DNA of 64,000 nucleotides from Branchiostoma floridae (lineage: Eukaryota; Chordata; Leptocardii; Amphioxiformes; Branchiostomatidae). Shown piece after piece: positions 1 to 12,000 of this stretch. The DNA lies in NCBI RefSeq assembly GCF_000003815.2, contig NC_049990.1, positions 19,383,788-19,447,787 on the forward strand, given 5' to 3'. The stretch's first letter is position 1; the number at the start of each line of letters is the position of its first letter. The notes under the pieces are model-generated. The model did no database searches. It worked only from the letters and a program-made list of their open reading frames with translations, and was not told where the DNA came from. Both the position numbers and the translations under genes were made by a program.

Positions 1-1375
1 ATTGGGGTCATTATTTGTAAAGTGGAATATTTTGTTGAATGCATTCTGTGACGTTACCGAGACATAGAAACACTCCGATTGCAGATTTGTTTTAAGCCGC
101 TAGAGGTCGTGCTTGAGCTATTACGACATTTTCATTTGACAAGGGAATCCGTCTTTTGAAGAAGTGTGCAATGAAAGCTAAAAAAAGCGGTCTGAATCAT
201 ACAGAACTTGAATATCTGAATTCTTTGGCTTTATTCAGATTTCCTTGATATGGATTCTGTACTTTTTATTTACTATATACATTATACAACAGTCAAAACA
301 ATAACTCGAGTGGCATGGTAATAGTATTACATCATATAGCCAGACGACGTCGACCAATCAGAAGTTCTCCATTTTATACTTCGCTCACTCGGTGATTTTA
401 TTCAGTGGATATAGAACCATATGATTAGAACACTATATCAAAGACTTATATTAGCCCTTATTGGTGTGGTAATTATTTAGGATGTTAAGTTTTATTCCAT
501 ACCTCTATTTCAAACATACCTTTCTTGTGTAATAGTTGTTGCCATACATTGCACAGTTAACAATTGTCCTGCAACGAAGTTCTCTAAAGTTCTCTACACC
601 TTGGGGTGTGTCATTAACACTTAAATAACTGCTTTCACTATGGATGTGTCAAAACTATCTGATGAAAGCGAAATGTACATCCATATTAGGAACCTCTTGT
701 TTTACATACAAAGATTGACAATCAACTTTACATAGAAATATTGTGAAACTCGTGACGATCCACTTACATAAGTCTGTCATAATATGTCTAAATACCTGTT
801 CTCAGTCTCCAAGAAGGCAATTCCAAAAACCTATGTTGCCTCATTTATCTTTGTCTTCCAGGATCCTACATTTTATCATGATAAATTTATCATTGCATTG
901 CTATCAGTATGAACAGCACGCATGCCAATAACTCACTGCGTATGTATAGCAGATAATATAACACTACTTCTCCTTTATCCGTGGGGTAACCTATATCCGT
1001 AATAAAAACAGAGTATATAGGGATGATAATTCGACGGACTGTGGCTCTAAATTGCAATACATGTATTTTCAAAATTTTGCAGTTTAAAACCGCCGTCAGT
1101 CGATCCCTTAATACCATGTTTTTGAAAACAACGGATATAGGTTATCCAACGAATAAAGGTGAACTAGCGTTAATATATTGTACAAATATAATCTCCAAAC
1201 AGATTCCCTGTGACATAAGATTGTATCAAAGCTGGTAAGTAGGCGGCTGTCCTCCTCTAGCCGGCTATAACCCATGACTAGCGTTGATACTATCTTAAGC
1301 CACCGGGAATCTGCTTGGAGATTAGTACAAATATGCGATATCCCTGCCTGTTCCTTCAATGGACGGTTACATCTT
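1..1375. other. 3' flank of receptor 1
   Basis: No gene seen. Probable 3' UTR with minus-strand AATAAA signals at 491-496 and 265-270, a MITE at 1190-1324 directly beside the stop codon, and at about 540-580 a short piece resembling the 3' end of a non-LTR element (compare 15945-15990 and 19067-19095). Confidence 0.5.
1190..1324. mobile_element. MITE, AATCTCC family, with 10-bp target duplication
   Basis: Ends AATCTCCAAACAGATTCCC and GGGAATCTGCTTGGAGATTA form an inverted repeat. The flanks 1180-1189 and 1325-1334 are both GTACAAATAT. A 10-bp duplication suggests Mutator-like mobilisation. Confidence 0.75.
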
Positions 1376-4300
1376 TTAATTGTTGTAATCCGGTTCTGGA
1401 ATATTGACAAAGTTAGGCTGAATGAAATCTTGTCCAGCATTCCCGACCGCTGGTTGGTTCTTAGCTTTCTTGCTCAGACCTTGGTAAACATTGTGGCGAT
1501 GGTAGGAACCACCCAGGGGTTGGTATGGGTCGGTTTTACGCATGGGGTGGGTGTAGTCGTGATCGTCGCTCTGGGCCTTCGTACCTTTGTTGCGCAGACC
1601 TTGGTACTCATGATGCTGTTGATAGGACCCTCCCAGAGACTGGTACGGGTCAGATTTCTTCACCGGATCCGTGTAGTCGTAGTCTGTGTCATCCTCGGTG
1701 GGACCGCTAGGTGGCAGGTTTGTACGGACGCCGTTCAAGTCCAGGTAGCCGTGCTCGTCATGCTTCAAGTCGTCACCAGGGATGTGCTTTGCAATTGGAT
1801 CACTAGGAGTCGCTTGTTTCAAGGTTTTAGGGTCTTCGTAGCCGTTCGGGATTTTCATAGCAAACTGTTCCATGTCCAGATAGCTGTTTTGGGCACGCTT
1901 TAGGGGTGCGGGAACCGGGGGAGGGAAAGCGGCCACTGAAATAAACCCTTCGTCCCTTATCACTGTAATAAAGAATAGAATTCAAAATATATGTGAAGAA
2001 ATCAACAGAAAAATTTAAAAATTGAAAACTATCAAATGACCATTACCGCATATACCTATATGAAGGAATGAATTGATTTACATGTTTGATGATTGACATA
2101 ATTTACAAATGTAATTTTGAAATTAAAATTGTTACCATCATAGACTTCCTCTTCCATTGCCTCATTGGCGGTAGCATACTCTCGGTCTCTAGCTCTATCG
2201 GCTGCACGTTGCTGTCTCTTCTTCTTTACAAAGTGGAATATTGCAAAACCTGACGCGATGAGGATGAACAATGCAAAACCAGCAACTGATATCCCAACCT
2301 TAATGTCGAGAGACAGACTTGAAGTGCTCGGTTGGTTGGTTGTGATTGGTGGGGTTGTTGTAGCACCTATATAGGAAAACAGTGGTGTTGGAAAAAATTA
2401 GGATAGAGCAAACATGATAACCGTTTGGGAACCACGACAAGCATGGCAATAAGAGATGGTAGCATTCGACCGTAGCAACTGTAAGCAGCCATTGAAAGAC
2501 CATATTGAGACTGTGCAAGCATTGCAAAGAAACAGCCAAGAACACTGAGCTCTTTCTCAGAGTTAAGTGCGCATGTGCGGGTGACAGGAATTCTGGGTAA
2601 TATGTCAAAGTTGAAGGCCCCATGAACGTAAGCATTCCGCCATTTTGCAGGCGCCATTACGTTCCGGACATTGTTAATTATGCAAATCAAAACAATGGCC
2701 GAATCAAGGCTGTTTATGTCTGACGGGCTTTCACCTTTGACATGTTACCCAGGATTTCTGGCCTCCGCACTTCCGTAGTAATCTCTGCAAAGAGCTTATG
2801 ACGACGTTCATCGTTGGAAGTACGCATGTGCAGCGACAGGAATTGTGGGTAGTATGTCAAAGGTGAAGGCCCCTGACTTGTAAACAGTCCTCGTCTCGAC
2901 CAATTTCTCGATTTTCATAACGATGTCCAGACGTGATTTGTTTATGTCTCGGGGGTCTTCACCTTTGACATACTTCCCACAATTCCCGTCCCATTGCATG
3001 CGTACTAGAAACGGTGAACGTTATTATACTTACTCCAAGATACTAGCATCACTAACACTAACCTGACGATCGACAGGACAGCCCATCCTGTTGAAGCGTC
3101 AAGCCGTTCTGGCAAGCGCACGTCCTCCCGCCGGGGCGAACCAGGCACAACTGTTGACACTCAGCGTTCTCTACCGTGCAAACTGACAAGAGAGTACATT
3201 TAATTGTGTATTTTGTATTTTTCTACCATGTGAAATAGATTTTGAAAACATACCAAAAAATCGCGACGTTCCGTCAATACCTCTTTGAGTTATGCTCGCT
3301 CAAAGTTTGAAAGAATATCGACCCCTGCAGTTGCAAACTTACAGCACTTAGTTACTCTCTGTCCATAGAGTTATCTACCACTCCAAAATAACGACCACAG
3401 TATGTTCAGAATACGCTACAGTACTTTAAAAAGCCGCTAGTGGTAAACCATAGAACTTGACCCAATTACTGTAATGGGTCCTTCCGCAGCTTCTTGAGCA
3501 ATGCTGTTCACAAGCAAACATACAGACAAATAGACAGACAGACTACAGCTCCAAATACTTAACCTCCTAATATAGTATACTATTTATCTGAGGGCTTCTT
3601 CTGTCATCCAATGTACAATATCAATGACAATTCATTTTCATATATGTATACAAAAATAACTTTTCGTGCACGTGTCTTACTGACTTTGTCATTCTTACCG
3701 TTCATTTCGCTTCTCACTGACGGTACTCTCTGCACGTGGATCCCCTTCGGACTTCCAAAACCGTCGGAGACTAATCTTTCATTCGGTAAACCGACTTTTG
3801 TTATCCTATTGTTAAAATGCATAAGGAGAAGGTTATACAAAGAATTCTAATCATGACTTCTAATGCCATTGTAATCAGTTCAAATTGTAGATGCTATATC
3901 TAATTATAATCTGTCAGTCTAACAATTTGAATCTGTATATATGTGCTATAAAATTGTGGAAAAGTTAGTCTGAGCCTGAGGTAATGAAATAGATAGTGAA
4001 GATTAGAACTGTTCTCAAAGAAAAAATCTTCTCAATTACTGGGATTTTCGACTGATTTATTCAGTCCTCCTAAGTTTGCTGAGCCTCTCGCTCTAGACAC
4101 ATGACTTTATTCACGTATGACGTCAGCAATGGGTCAAAGTTTATTGGAAGTCGATATCGCCTCCATTCTGGCAAGTGCATTTTTTAAACAAGGAGAACAG
4201 TTTAATTCTTCATAATCTAGCTATACGATTAAGATAAGAAAGAAAGCTGTCTATTGTTACCTGTAAATGCTCTGGACATTCGAAGCTGACCAGTACACGT

Positions 4301-6042
4301 AAGCGTCGTCCAGAGCGATGCCTAATAAGCTCGTTTGTAAATTATGTTGCATGAAGAGAGTCCGGTCTCCACCTGACCAGTCCGTGCTCTCTATTCTATG
4401 TTGACCCCAGTCACACCAATATAGACGTAGTTCTAGATATCAAGTAGAATGCATAATCAAAACATAGCTTGATTCATCCATTGTCATGAGTGTTATGGGA
4501 AAAGACTTCGATGTAAAGCAGTCCCATGTAGGGGTGGGTACCGGTACAGAAAATTCAGGTCCAGGTCCGGTTCAGGTCCAGAGGATTAGATCCAGGTCCG
4601 GACCTGAACCTGGACCTGATTCAGTATGTGAAAACATGTGAATTGACGATAATCAAAACAATGGTCCATTTGTATATTCGACTCCCAGTGACTGGCGTTT
4701 TAAAATCCTACAAGGCTATCTGCCCTTGTACGATTGGCAGTGAAACTTGATAGAAATGACTATAGGCTCTACTCTACTTCGCTCTTGTTATTTTCTTTGA
4801 CTGGTAAGCCCTAAAACGTGTGAATTCCTGATCATATAATCCGTTCTTTTCCCAATAGGTCCAACATACGGTCCACCGAATTTTTCAGGTCCGGTTTTCC
4901 TCATATAAAGACATTTTTATACTTTACACACTGAATGAATTCTCAGAGATTGTTTCCAGATTGCTACGAAGAACTTGAGTAAATTACTCCAAAAATCACA
5001 TGCAGAATGCATAACAGTTACCAATGAAATCAATGGCCAGCCCGGTTGGATCTTGCAGTAGCGTGTCGACCAGCGTTGTCCTGTCCGTTCCGTCCATAGC
5101 GGCCTTCTCTATCTTTGGTTCAGAACCCCAGTCAGCCCAGTACATGTACCTGTCCATGTGAAAACAATGGCGAGTCAGTTAGTCAGACTGAGTATTCATT
5201 TAACAATGAAAAATACACATATGGACATGTACAGGAGATAACCAACTGTTCATACTCAATAGCTGTTCCTTTCATTTACAGAAACCAATATACTCGTATA
5301 AGCACGTTCACCATTCAAAGTAAGCATGTTCAGTGACAGTGGGTAGTATGATTTTATAGTGAGGTGGTGGTGGTTTTAATGTGTTAATTTTCAAGTGAAA
5401 TGTTATGTGCGTGTTGTTTCCGTATTTATTCTATTAGAATCAAATATAAGATACGATCAATGACAAACACATACCCATTCTGTGTGTCCAACACGAGGCC
5501 ATGTGGTTGGTCGAGATGTTCTGAAATAAGGTCTTTGACATACATCCCGTCAAGCTTTGCGACTGAGATGACGTCACGTTCTGAGTCGGTCCAGTAGATG
5601 TTCCTCCCGACAAAGTCCAGAGCTAATCCGTTTGGGGCTAAAAATCAAATAAATACATAAAAGTTTCAAATTTATGCACAAATATCAATACGCAATGCTG
5701 CTGCCACAGTGAGTACGTCAATGATTCATGAATGAGCTTCAGATTTGGGTTATTAGGAAAGATATGCTTCGTAATAAATTGGTCACAACTTACAGGTGAT
5801 ATCATTGGTCACAATGTCTTCTACACCTCCGGATCCGTTCCGATGTGCCCGTGATATCTTCCTGAGTAGACCATCGGACCAGTAGACGTAATCGGCAGCG
5901 GGGTCAAAGTCAATGGCAAGCGGATACACCAGGTGGCCGAGTGGAAGGCTGACCTTTGCCCCGGAAGTGATATTGACTTGGAAGATGGCGTCAAGCTGGC
6001 TGTCGGCTACCAAGAGGAAATCTGACGTTGGAGTCGGCACAT
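1376..6042 (-). CDS. Receptor 1, 3' block: propeller 2, EGF 2, transmembrane helix, tyrosine-rich tail
   Basis: Exons of 249, 163, 128, 172, 107 and 120 nt repeat the propeller-EGF layout (motifs [27 protein letters not shown], then [12 protein letters not shown]). The 231-nt exon encodes a Thr/Pro/Ser stalk, a hydrophobic helix ([17 protein letters not shown]) and a basic stop-transfer stretch. The last exon encodes a 195-residue tail with a proline cluster ([10 protein letters not shown]), a YLDM motif and two roughly 40-residue repeats, each with DYT(D/H)P and then two YxxL motifs nine residues apart (YQSL/YQGL at about 1596-1650, YQPL/YQGL at about 1476-1530). The exon at 6042 starts in phase 1 and can join either EGF 1 (22462) or a signal-peptide exon. 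No separate signal peptide for this block was found. Confidence 0.85.
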
Positions 6043-9000
6043 CTGAATGAAAAAGAACATAAATGAAGGAACATGGCTGACGCATGACCCCAGATGACCC
6101 CTGGAAATTAAAATGACCGCAGTCTTTGGCAAAAGGCTTATTCAGCTGCGATTTGTAGAGATGTAGGAAAAAAAGAACATTGTATCATGTTCTTGAAATA
6201 GATTATGCAGTGACGTCCACATTAACATTTGCATAAGGTTCCGGTACGGAATTTGATATGACCGGGCCGAAGTAATCCGTGAAAGTAAGATGCAAATCAT
6301 AGGTCACCACCTTACTTTTGGCTCTCATTTCTTGGGCTACCGCTAAAGTAGTGTATAATCTTTTTGATTTCCCCAAAAGCCCGTTTTTCGTAGATTTTTT
6401 CAGGGGCGCAGATTTCGCCGTGCGGTCAAGACTTCCTGATATTAGTGCGCGATAGCGGTAACGCGGTTTCGTCGCCTGATTACCCAGATCGTACGTTCTA
6501 TGTGCGTTGTGGGTGTTTTAGCGCCATCGGAGTTCGCGGAAAACTTATCGGATAACTCTAACCAACTAGTATGCAATCCAACAGAGGGACTAGCCCTCAA
6601 GTGTCCTTACCTCAGTCCCGTGGGCACCGGCTGACAAATATCTTCATACAATCTCTAAGGTCAACTAACATTACAAAAGCTTGTCTAACTTTAGCCAATC
6701 AAGGTAAGCCGGTAGGATGATCTCACCATCCAACCAATCAGGGATTACCTAGACATGTCAATACCTAATTACATCATATGTCAAAGGTCATGGCCGTTAC
6801 AGTTCTTTTGTGACAGGAGGAGGATGACTTGGCATTAAGCTAGGTGTTGTCGAGGCCCTCTCAAGAATGTATTGAACACCCGGATGTCTGATGCGTGCAT
6901 ACCTCGAGGATTGCTCAGTCTGCATAACTTTTTATGCGGCGGTACCGGTGTTAGGGCGAGTTCACACGTGCGTATATATTCAAATCCGTTTGAGGTCCGT
7001 ATGGAAGTTTTAGCCTCAACCAGGCTCCACTAATCTCCAAGCAGATCCTACAATGGCATAAAATAGTACTAAACTGGCCAAGGTGTGTAGTCAGCCAAGA
7101 GGTGTCCATTTGCCATGTAGAATCTGCCTCCAGTCGGCTAGAACAAGGGCTATTAACATCCAATTGTTTCCCAATCAAACTGTGCTTGATTAGCCAAACA
7201 CACTCCTAGGCCGGCTTCACTCCTCTGCCAGCTTTTGATACTATCTTATGCTACCGTAGGATCTGCTTGGAGATTAGGCTTCACAGGTCGCTGAAAAAAT
7301 ACTAGAAATTGGACAAATATAGACATATAAATTGCCAAAGGAGTTAGCTGCCCAATGAGTGTGGTTTGCAACCAGCGTACGTCTGGCTGTATCCATCCAG
7401 TTTATATTATTTTTCCGGTGATCTGAGGAGCCTTGTAGAGGCTCAAAATTTTATACGAACCTCATACGGACTTGAATGTATACGCATGTGTGAACCCACC
7501 TTAAAGGGTACCCGGCGGAATAATGAGAGGGTTAAGTTAACAATCGTCCTTGCGATAGCAATTTCCTTTCTTCTGAAAGTGTCGACCAGATTTAGACCAT
7601 GTGAAACGGTTCTAAAGATGTCAATTTTAGTAAAGCCTGGCTTTAGCTACAAGCTACTCGACTGGTCTAACGACATCGTCCTTTGTCCGTCGAGGTCACA
7701 GGAGATTTATAGTGTGATTATCTATGCCACCCTGCTTTACCTTGCAGAAAGTAAGTTGTGTTGTCTTTATTTCCCTTTTTTTTTGTAAGGCTTCACCCGT
7801 GAACAGCCCATCAGGTTGTTATAATAAGTTACTAATAACAAAGTCATTTTTACACAGCTAAAGCCCGACTTTGGGTACCGTCCATGGTTGTAATTAGGTG
7901 TCCGACGGCCTTGACTAAAACAGTTGGCTGTGTACAAAGACGTGTTGATATGGCTTCATGTTTATTTTATGTTTTGTTCTGATCTGTTCATATAATTATT
8001 GTTGCGATCAGTATCTGTAGTTAATGATTTTGAGTTGTTAGTATTAACTTATGTTGAGCTAGTTATTACTCATATGTTCAATCATTTACGTTCTATGTTG
8101 TATAATTATTGTTCGTGTTGATTAGATTGTCACAGGGCTCCCTTGGAAATCAGTCTGCTGGACTGAAGGGACCACCCTACAAGATAAATAAATAAAAATA
8201 AATAGTACATGCATGTCTATCAGGCCAGCTCCTTGGGCAAACAAACTCCTGTACTATCATGATAAAAGCAACAGTCATTTGGAGCGGATCCACTTCATTA
8301 AATATTTGATTAGTCTCCAAGCAGATTTCCGGTGGCAAAATCTTTTAACATAGGGGGGTACTGTAAATGCAGAAACTTTCGCGGTGGTTTTATGCTCGCG
8401 GTTTTCGCGGTGGCCGCTTAACCGCGAACTTAAGCCATACTGTACTCCAGAGGAGAGTGTTCCAGTTCTTCTAGTAATATTTTTCTGAATCCCAAAACGT
8501 AATTGTATCGGCCACTTGACATTGAACCTGGACAAGGGAGCAGTTGCATTATAAAGCATTAACCCCCGAGTACCCTCATATTAAATTACAGCCAGGCGTA
8601 AAACATTATAATGCGTACAACCATTGGACAAACTTCACCTTGGTAGCTCCTAATGAATATTTGGTTTAGCTTGCAATTGAAAATTACTTTTGCAATGTGT
8701 TTCTGGATACTTGTTTGACAAGTTGTAGCCTTAGTAAGTTTATTTCCCGGCTTGCTTTTGGTCAAAAATGGGCTTTGATCTTTGTCAATCATCCAATTGA
8801 ACCCCATACTTAAGACTTGAAAAAAAAGGCCTTCATAAAAATGGATAGCTCTTAGGAAAACGAAGTCCGATCTTAAAAACAATGTTTGCAGCATGTGTGT
8901 AAGTAGCTGTTCATCATTTTCCATCCTTAGCAACCTAATTCTTCTATTCATATGTTCCCAAAATTGACCTGGAACTTTAGAAATTATCCCATAGGAACCA

Positions 9001-12000
9001 CGCACCGAGTCAGGCAGTTCGTCCACCGATCGCGACACTATGGATAAACAGGTGATATATACACGAAATTACTAATACCTTTGACGTGTTACCCATAATT
9101 CCTGTCGCTGCATATGCGCACCGTGAACGTGCTTATTACCTATACACCCGTATCACGCGGCGGCCATGATAGATCGAAAACGAGGTCAGTGAGGCAAACA
9201 AGAGACTGTCCATAATAATTTAGCAGTTCAAGCAATGATAGCCTGGCATTTAGGAAGGTGACCAATAAGAAAATGGCTGCATGTCCGTCAAATTTTTGCA
9301 TTATTATGTTTTTATTTTGCATCTCTAAGGGAGTATGGGACCAGTCTACTAAAAAATGCTACATCTTTCGGTGCATAACACTAGTTATAATTATATCTAT
9401 TATTTGATCTTGTATTGTGAAAAATTGTGTGGTTTGGGGGGAAACTAAATGGGAGCTGATTTTAGAAATAAGTTTTGTCTGTTTGCCTCATTGACCTAGT
9501 TTTTGATCCATCATGGTCTCGGCGTGAGAAAGGTATATTCCTCTTGGAAAGTAGGAGTATCTGTAACAGTCCTTGTGGGGGGGGGGGGTTGGTTTGTATG
9601 AGCTCGAGTTCGGATGGCTGTGACGCAATTTGCCCTGGCTAGGCTGCAAACTATTTGTCGAACGGCATGTCGACAATATAGCTACAATGGGTACAAAAGG
9701 ACGAAAACCTGTAATACGCCACCTTAATCTAATCTCCAAGCAGATCCTACAATGGCATAAAATAGTACCAAACTGGCCAAGGAGTGTATTCAGCCAAGAG
9801 GTGTCCATTTGCCATGTAGTCCGGTAGCAAAACACACTTCTAGGCCGGCTTCACTCCTCTGCCAGCTTTTGATACTATCTTATGCTACCGCAGGATCTGC
9901 TTGGAGATTAACCTTAATCTCCAAAATCTTCAATTTTGAATAGATATCTGTATCTGTGTCTGTATTTCTAAATAGCCGGTACCACCGCCCTCGCGATTTG
10001 CAAATCAAAGCGCTGCTGCGTTGCTCCTATAATCATCCATATATTAAAATTTCATGTTAAGAAGGCGAACGAACTTAAAGTTGTAAGAACGTTGCCTCTA
10101 AGTAACTTTTCTCTTTACTGATAGATAAAACGATCCTCCTACGACACGTTCAACGCTAAGAGCTACTTGAAGAAAAATTACCCCGTGGGACCTGACGGGA
10201 TGCCTACATCGCACGAGGACTGGTTGCAATGGCTGCTCAACAACCTGAAGGACACCTTCGCAGGGGGTAATACATTCTTACTTAGACTTAGATCCTCCCG
10301 TGTCTAATGAATATAGGGGTGGGTACCGGTTTTTCTTATTGAACCGGTCCAGAAGAACTGGACCTGAAAAAAATCGATGGACCGGATGCTGGGCCTATTG
10401 GAAAATGAACATTTATACACGAAATAGAAATCTTTCACAATCCAAACCATTCAGTCTCAGAGTCGACACCTTCCGGGACCAAGCATCACAGGTTACTAGT
10501 ATATCTGGTTGCCCCTCAAATAAGGCGTTTGACCTCTCCTTCAACAAGTTTATCCGTACTACTTTATGCACCCGCGTCATGGACCCGGGGGTCGCGCATG
10601 AATACTGTGTTCTGCTACCCTCTCTTTCTCCCGAGTTCCTTACAGAAAGACCCTCCCACTGTCTCCCTCTAAGCCAGGGATGATCCAGCATACACCATGG
10701 GGAGGGGAGACCAACTCGCGCCTTCATTTTCCCATTATCAAACTAAGTACTTACTACTCTACTGCACTCCCTATAGGTAAGCTGTCTGGTGAGCGGCTTC
10801 TGGATGTGGGTACCGGACCTGCCATCCACAATCTGATCTCTGCCGCCCGCTTTTTTCCTAACATCACATGTGCAGAGTACTGCCAGGTAAATAGTCCTCT
10901 CTTTTTTTCTTTTACATGTCCCAACCTGTTGATATTGCCTGTTGACGTTTCGATGCATATCAGACATCTTCCTCAGAGCTTCTAACTGCAATAATACTTC
11001 TCGCCGCTATATGTGGCCAATGTAGGTGGCGCTTTGCCGGCGAGAACACAATCCCAAATTATAGGTAGATTTCATCGAAATCAATTTTCAATTTTTTTTC
11101 TGTCACGTCGTCTTATACCTCAGGAAAACAGGAAGGAACTTGAGAAGTGGGTTCGCGGAGAGGAAGACGCGTTCGACTGGGACCCTTTCATCAAATATGT
11201 GTGCGGACTGGAGGGGCAGAGGTGAGCCGTCCCACGCCCTGGTTAGCCTCCATAGCAGGCTCTCTGGGGCATTTTTGGCCCATAATACACTTTTGATGGC
11301 CTTTTCTTTTTGTACTTGGCCGTGTGCTGCCGGTGCACAAGCGACCCAGTACAGAAACGACCCAGTACAGTAACGACCCAGTACAGAAACGACCCAGTAC
11401 AGAAACGACCCAATACAGAAACGACCCAGTACACAAACGACCAAGTACACAATGACCCAGTACACAAACGACCCAGTACACAAACGACCCAGTACGCAAA
11501 TGACCCAGTACAAAAACGACCCAGTACACAAACGACCCAGTACACAAATGACCCAGTACACAAACGACCCAGTACACAAAAGACACAGTACAGAAACGAC
11601 CCAGTACAGAAACGACCCAGTACAGAAACGACCCAGTACAGAAACGACCCAGTACACAAACGACCCAGTACAGAAACGACCCAGTACACAAACGACCCAG
11701 TACACAAACGACCCAGTACACAAACGACCCAGTACACAAACGACCCAGTACACAAACGACCCAGTACACAAACGACCCAGTTTGACTTCGCACTGCAGCT
11801 AGGTGTCGCTGCTGTAGCATCATGAATGCGGTCCCAAATGAGTTTTTATACCCTCATTAAGGTGGGGTCACAGTCACACCTGCGTATATTTTCAAGTGCG
11901 CATGATTTCCGCATAAAATTTTGTCAATACGCGGCCGTACGATTAACATTTGGATTTTTTTAAATAAATCAAATTTTACGTCGAGCCCATCTGGCGGTTG

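Larger units (their letters stand above)
6043..10124. other. Large-intron sequence without recognised exons
   Basis: This is the first part of the 16.4 kb intron of receptor 1 and the upstream region of the methyltransferase. It holds two AATCTCC MITEs, a half copy of the GCGGTTTTCGCGG repeat at about 8356-8430, and a poly-G run at 9579. The missing first exon of the methyltransferase may be here, but none is convincing. Confidence 0.5.

Noticed and set aside
7366-7788. 140-residue plus-strand ORF
   Set aside because: No recognisable domain, overlaps the flank of a MITE, no splice to the methyltransferase found.
11343-11782. CRISPR-like look of the repeat array
   Set aside because: The units are contiguous with no unique spacers, in a eukaryotic intron.
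11103-11825. Several long ORFs on both strands (110-222 residues) made of short repeated words
   Set aside because: They are read-throughs of the 16-bp minisatellite and have no independent coding signal.
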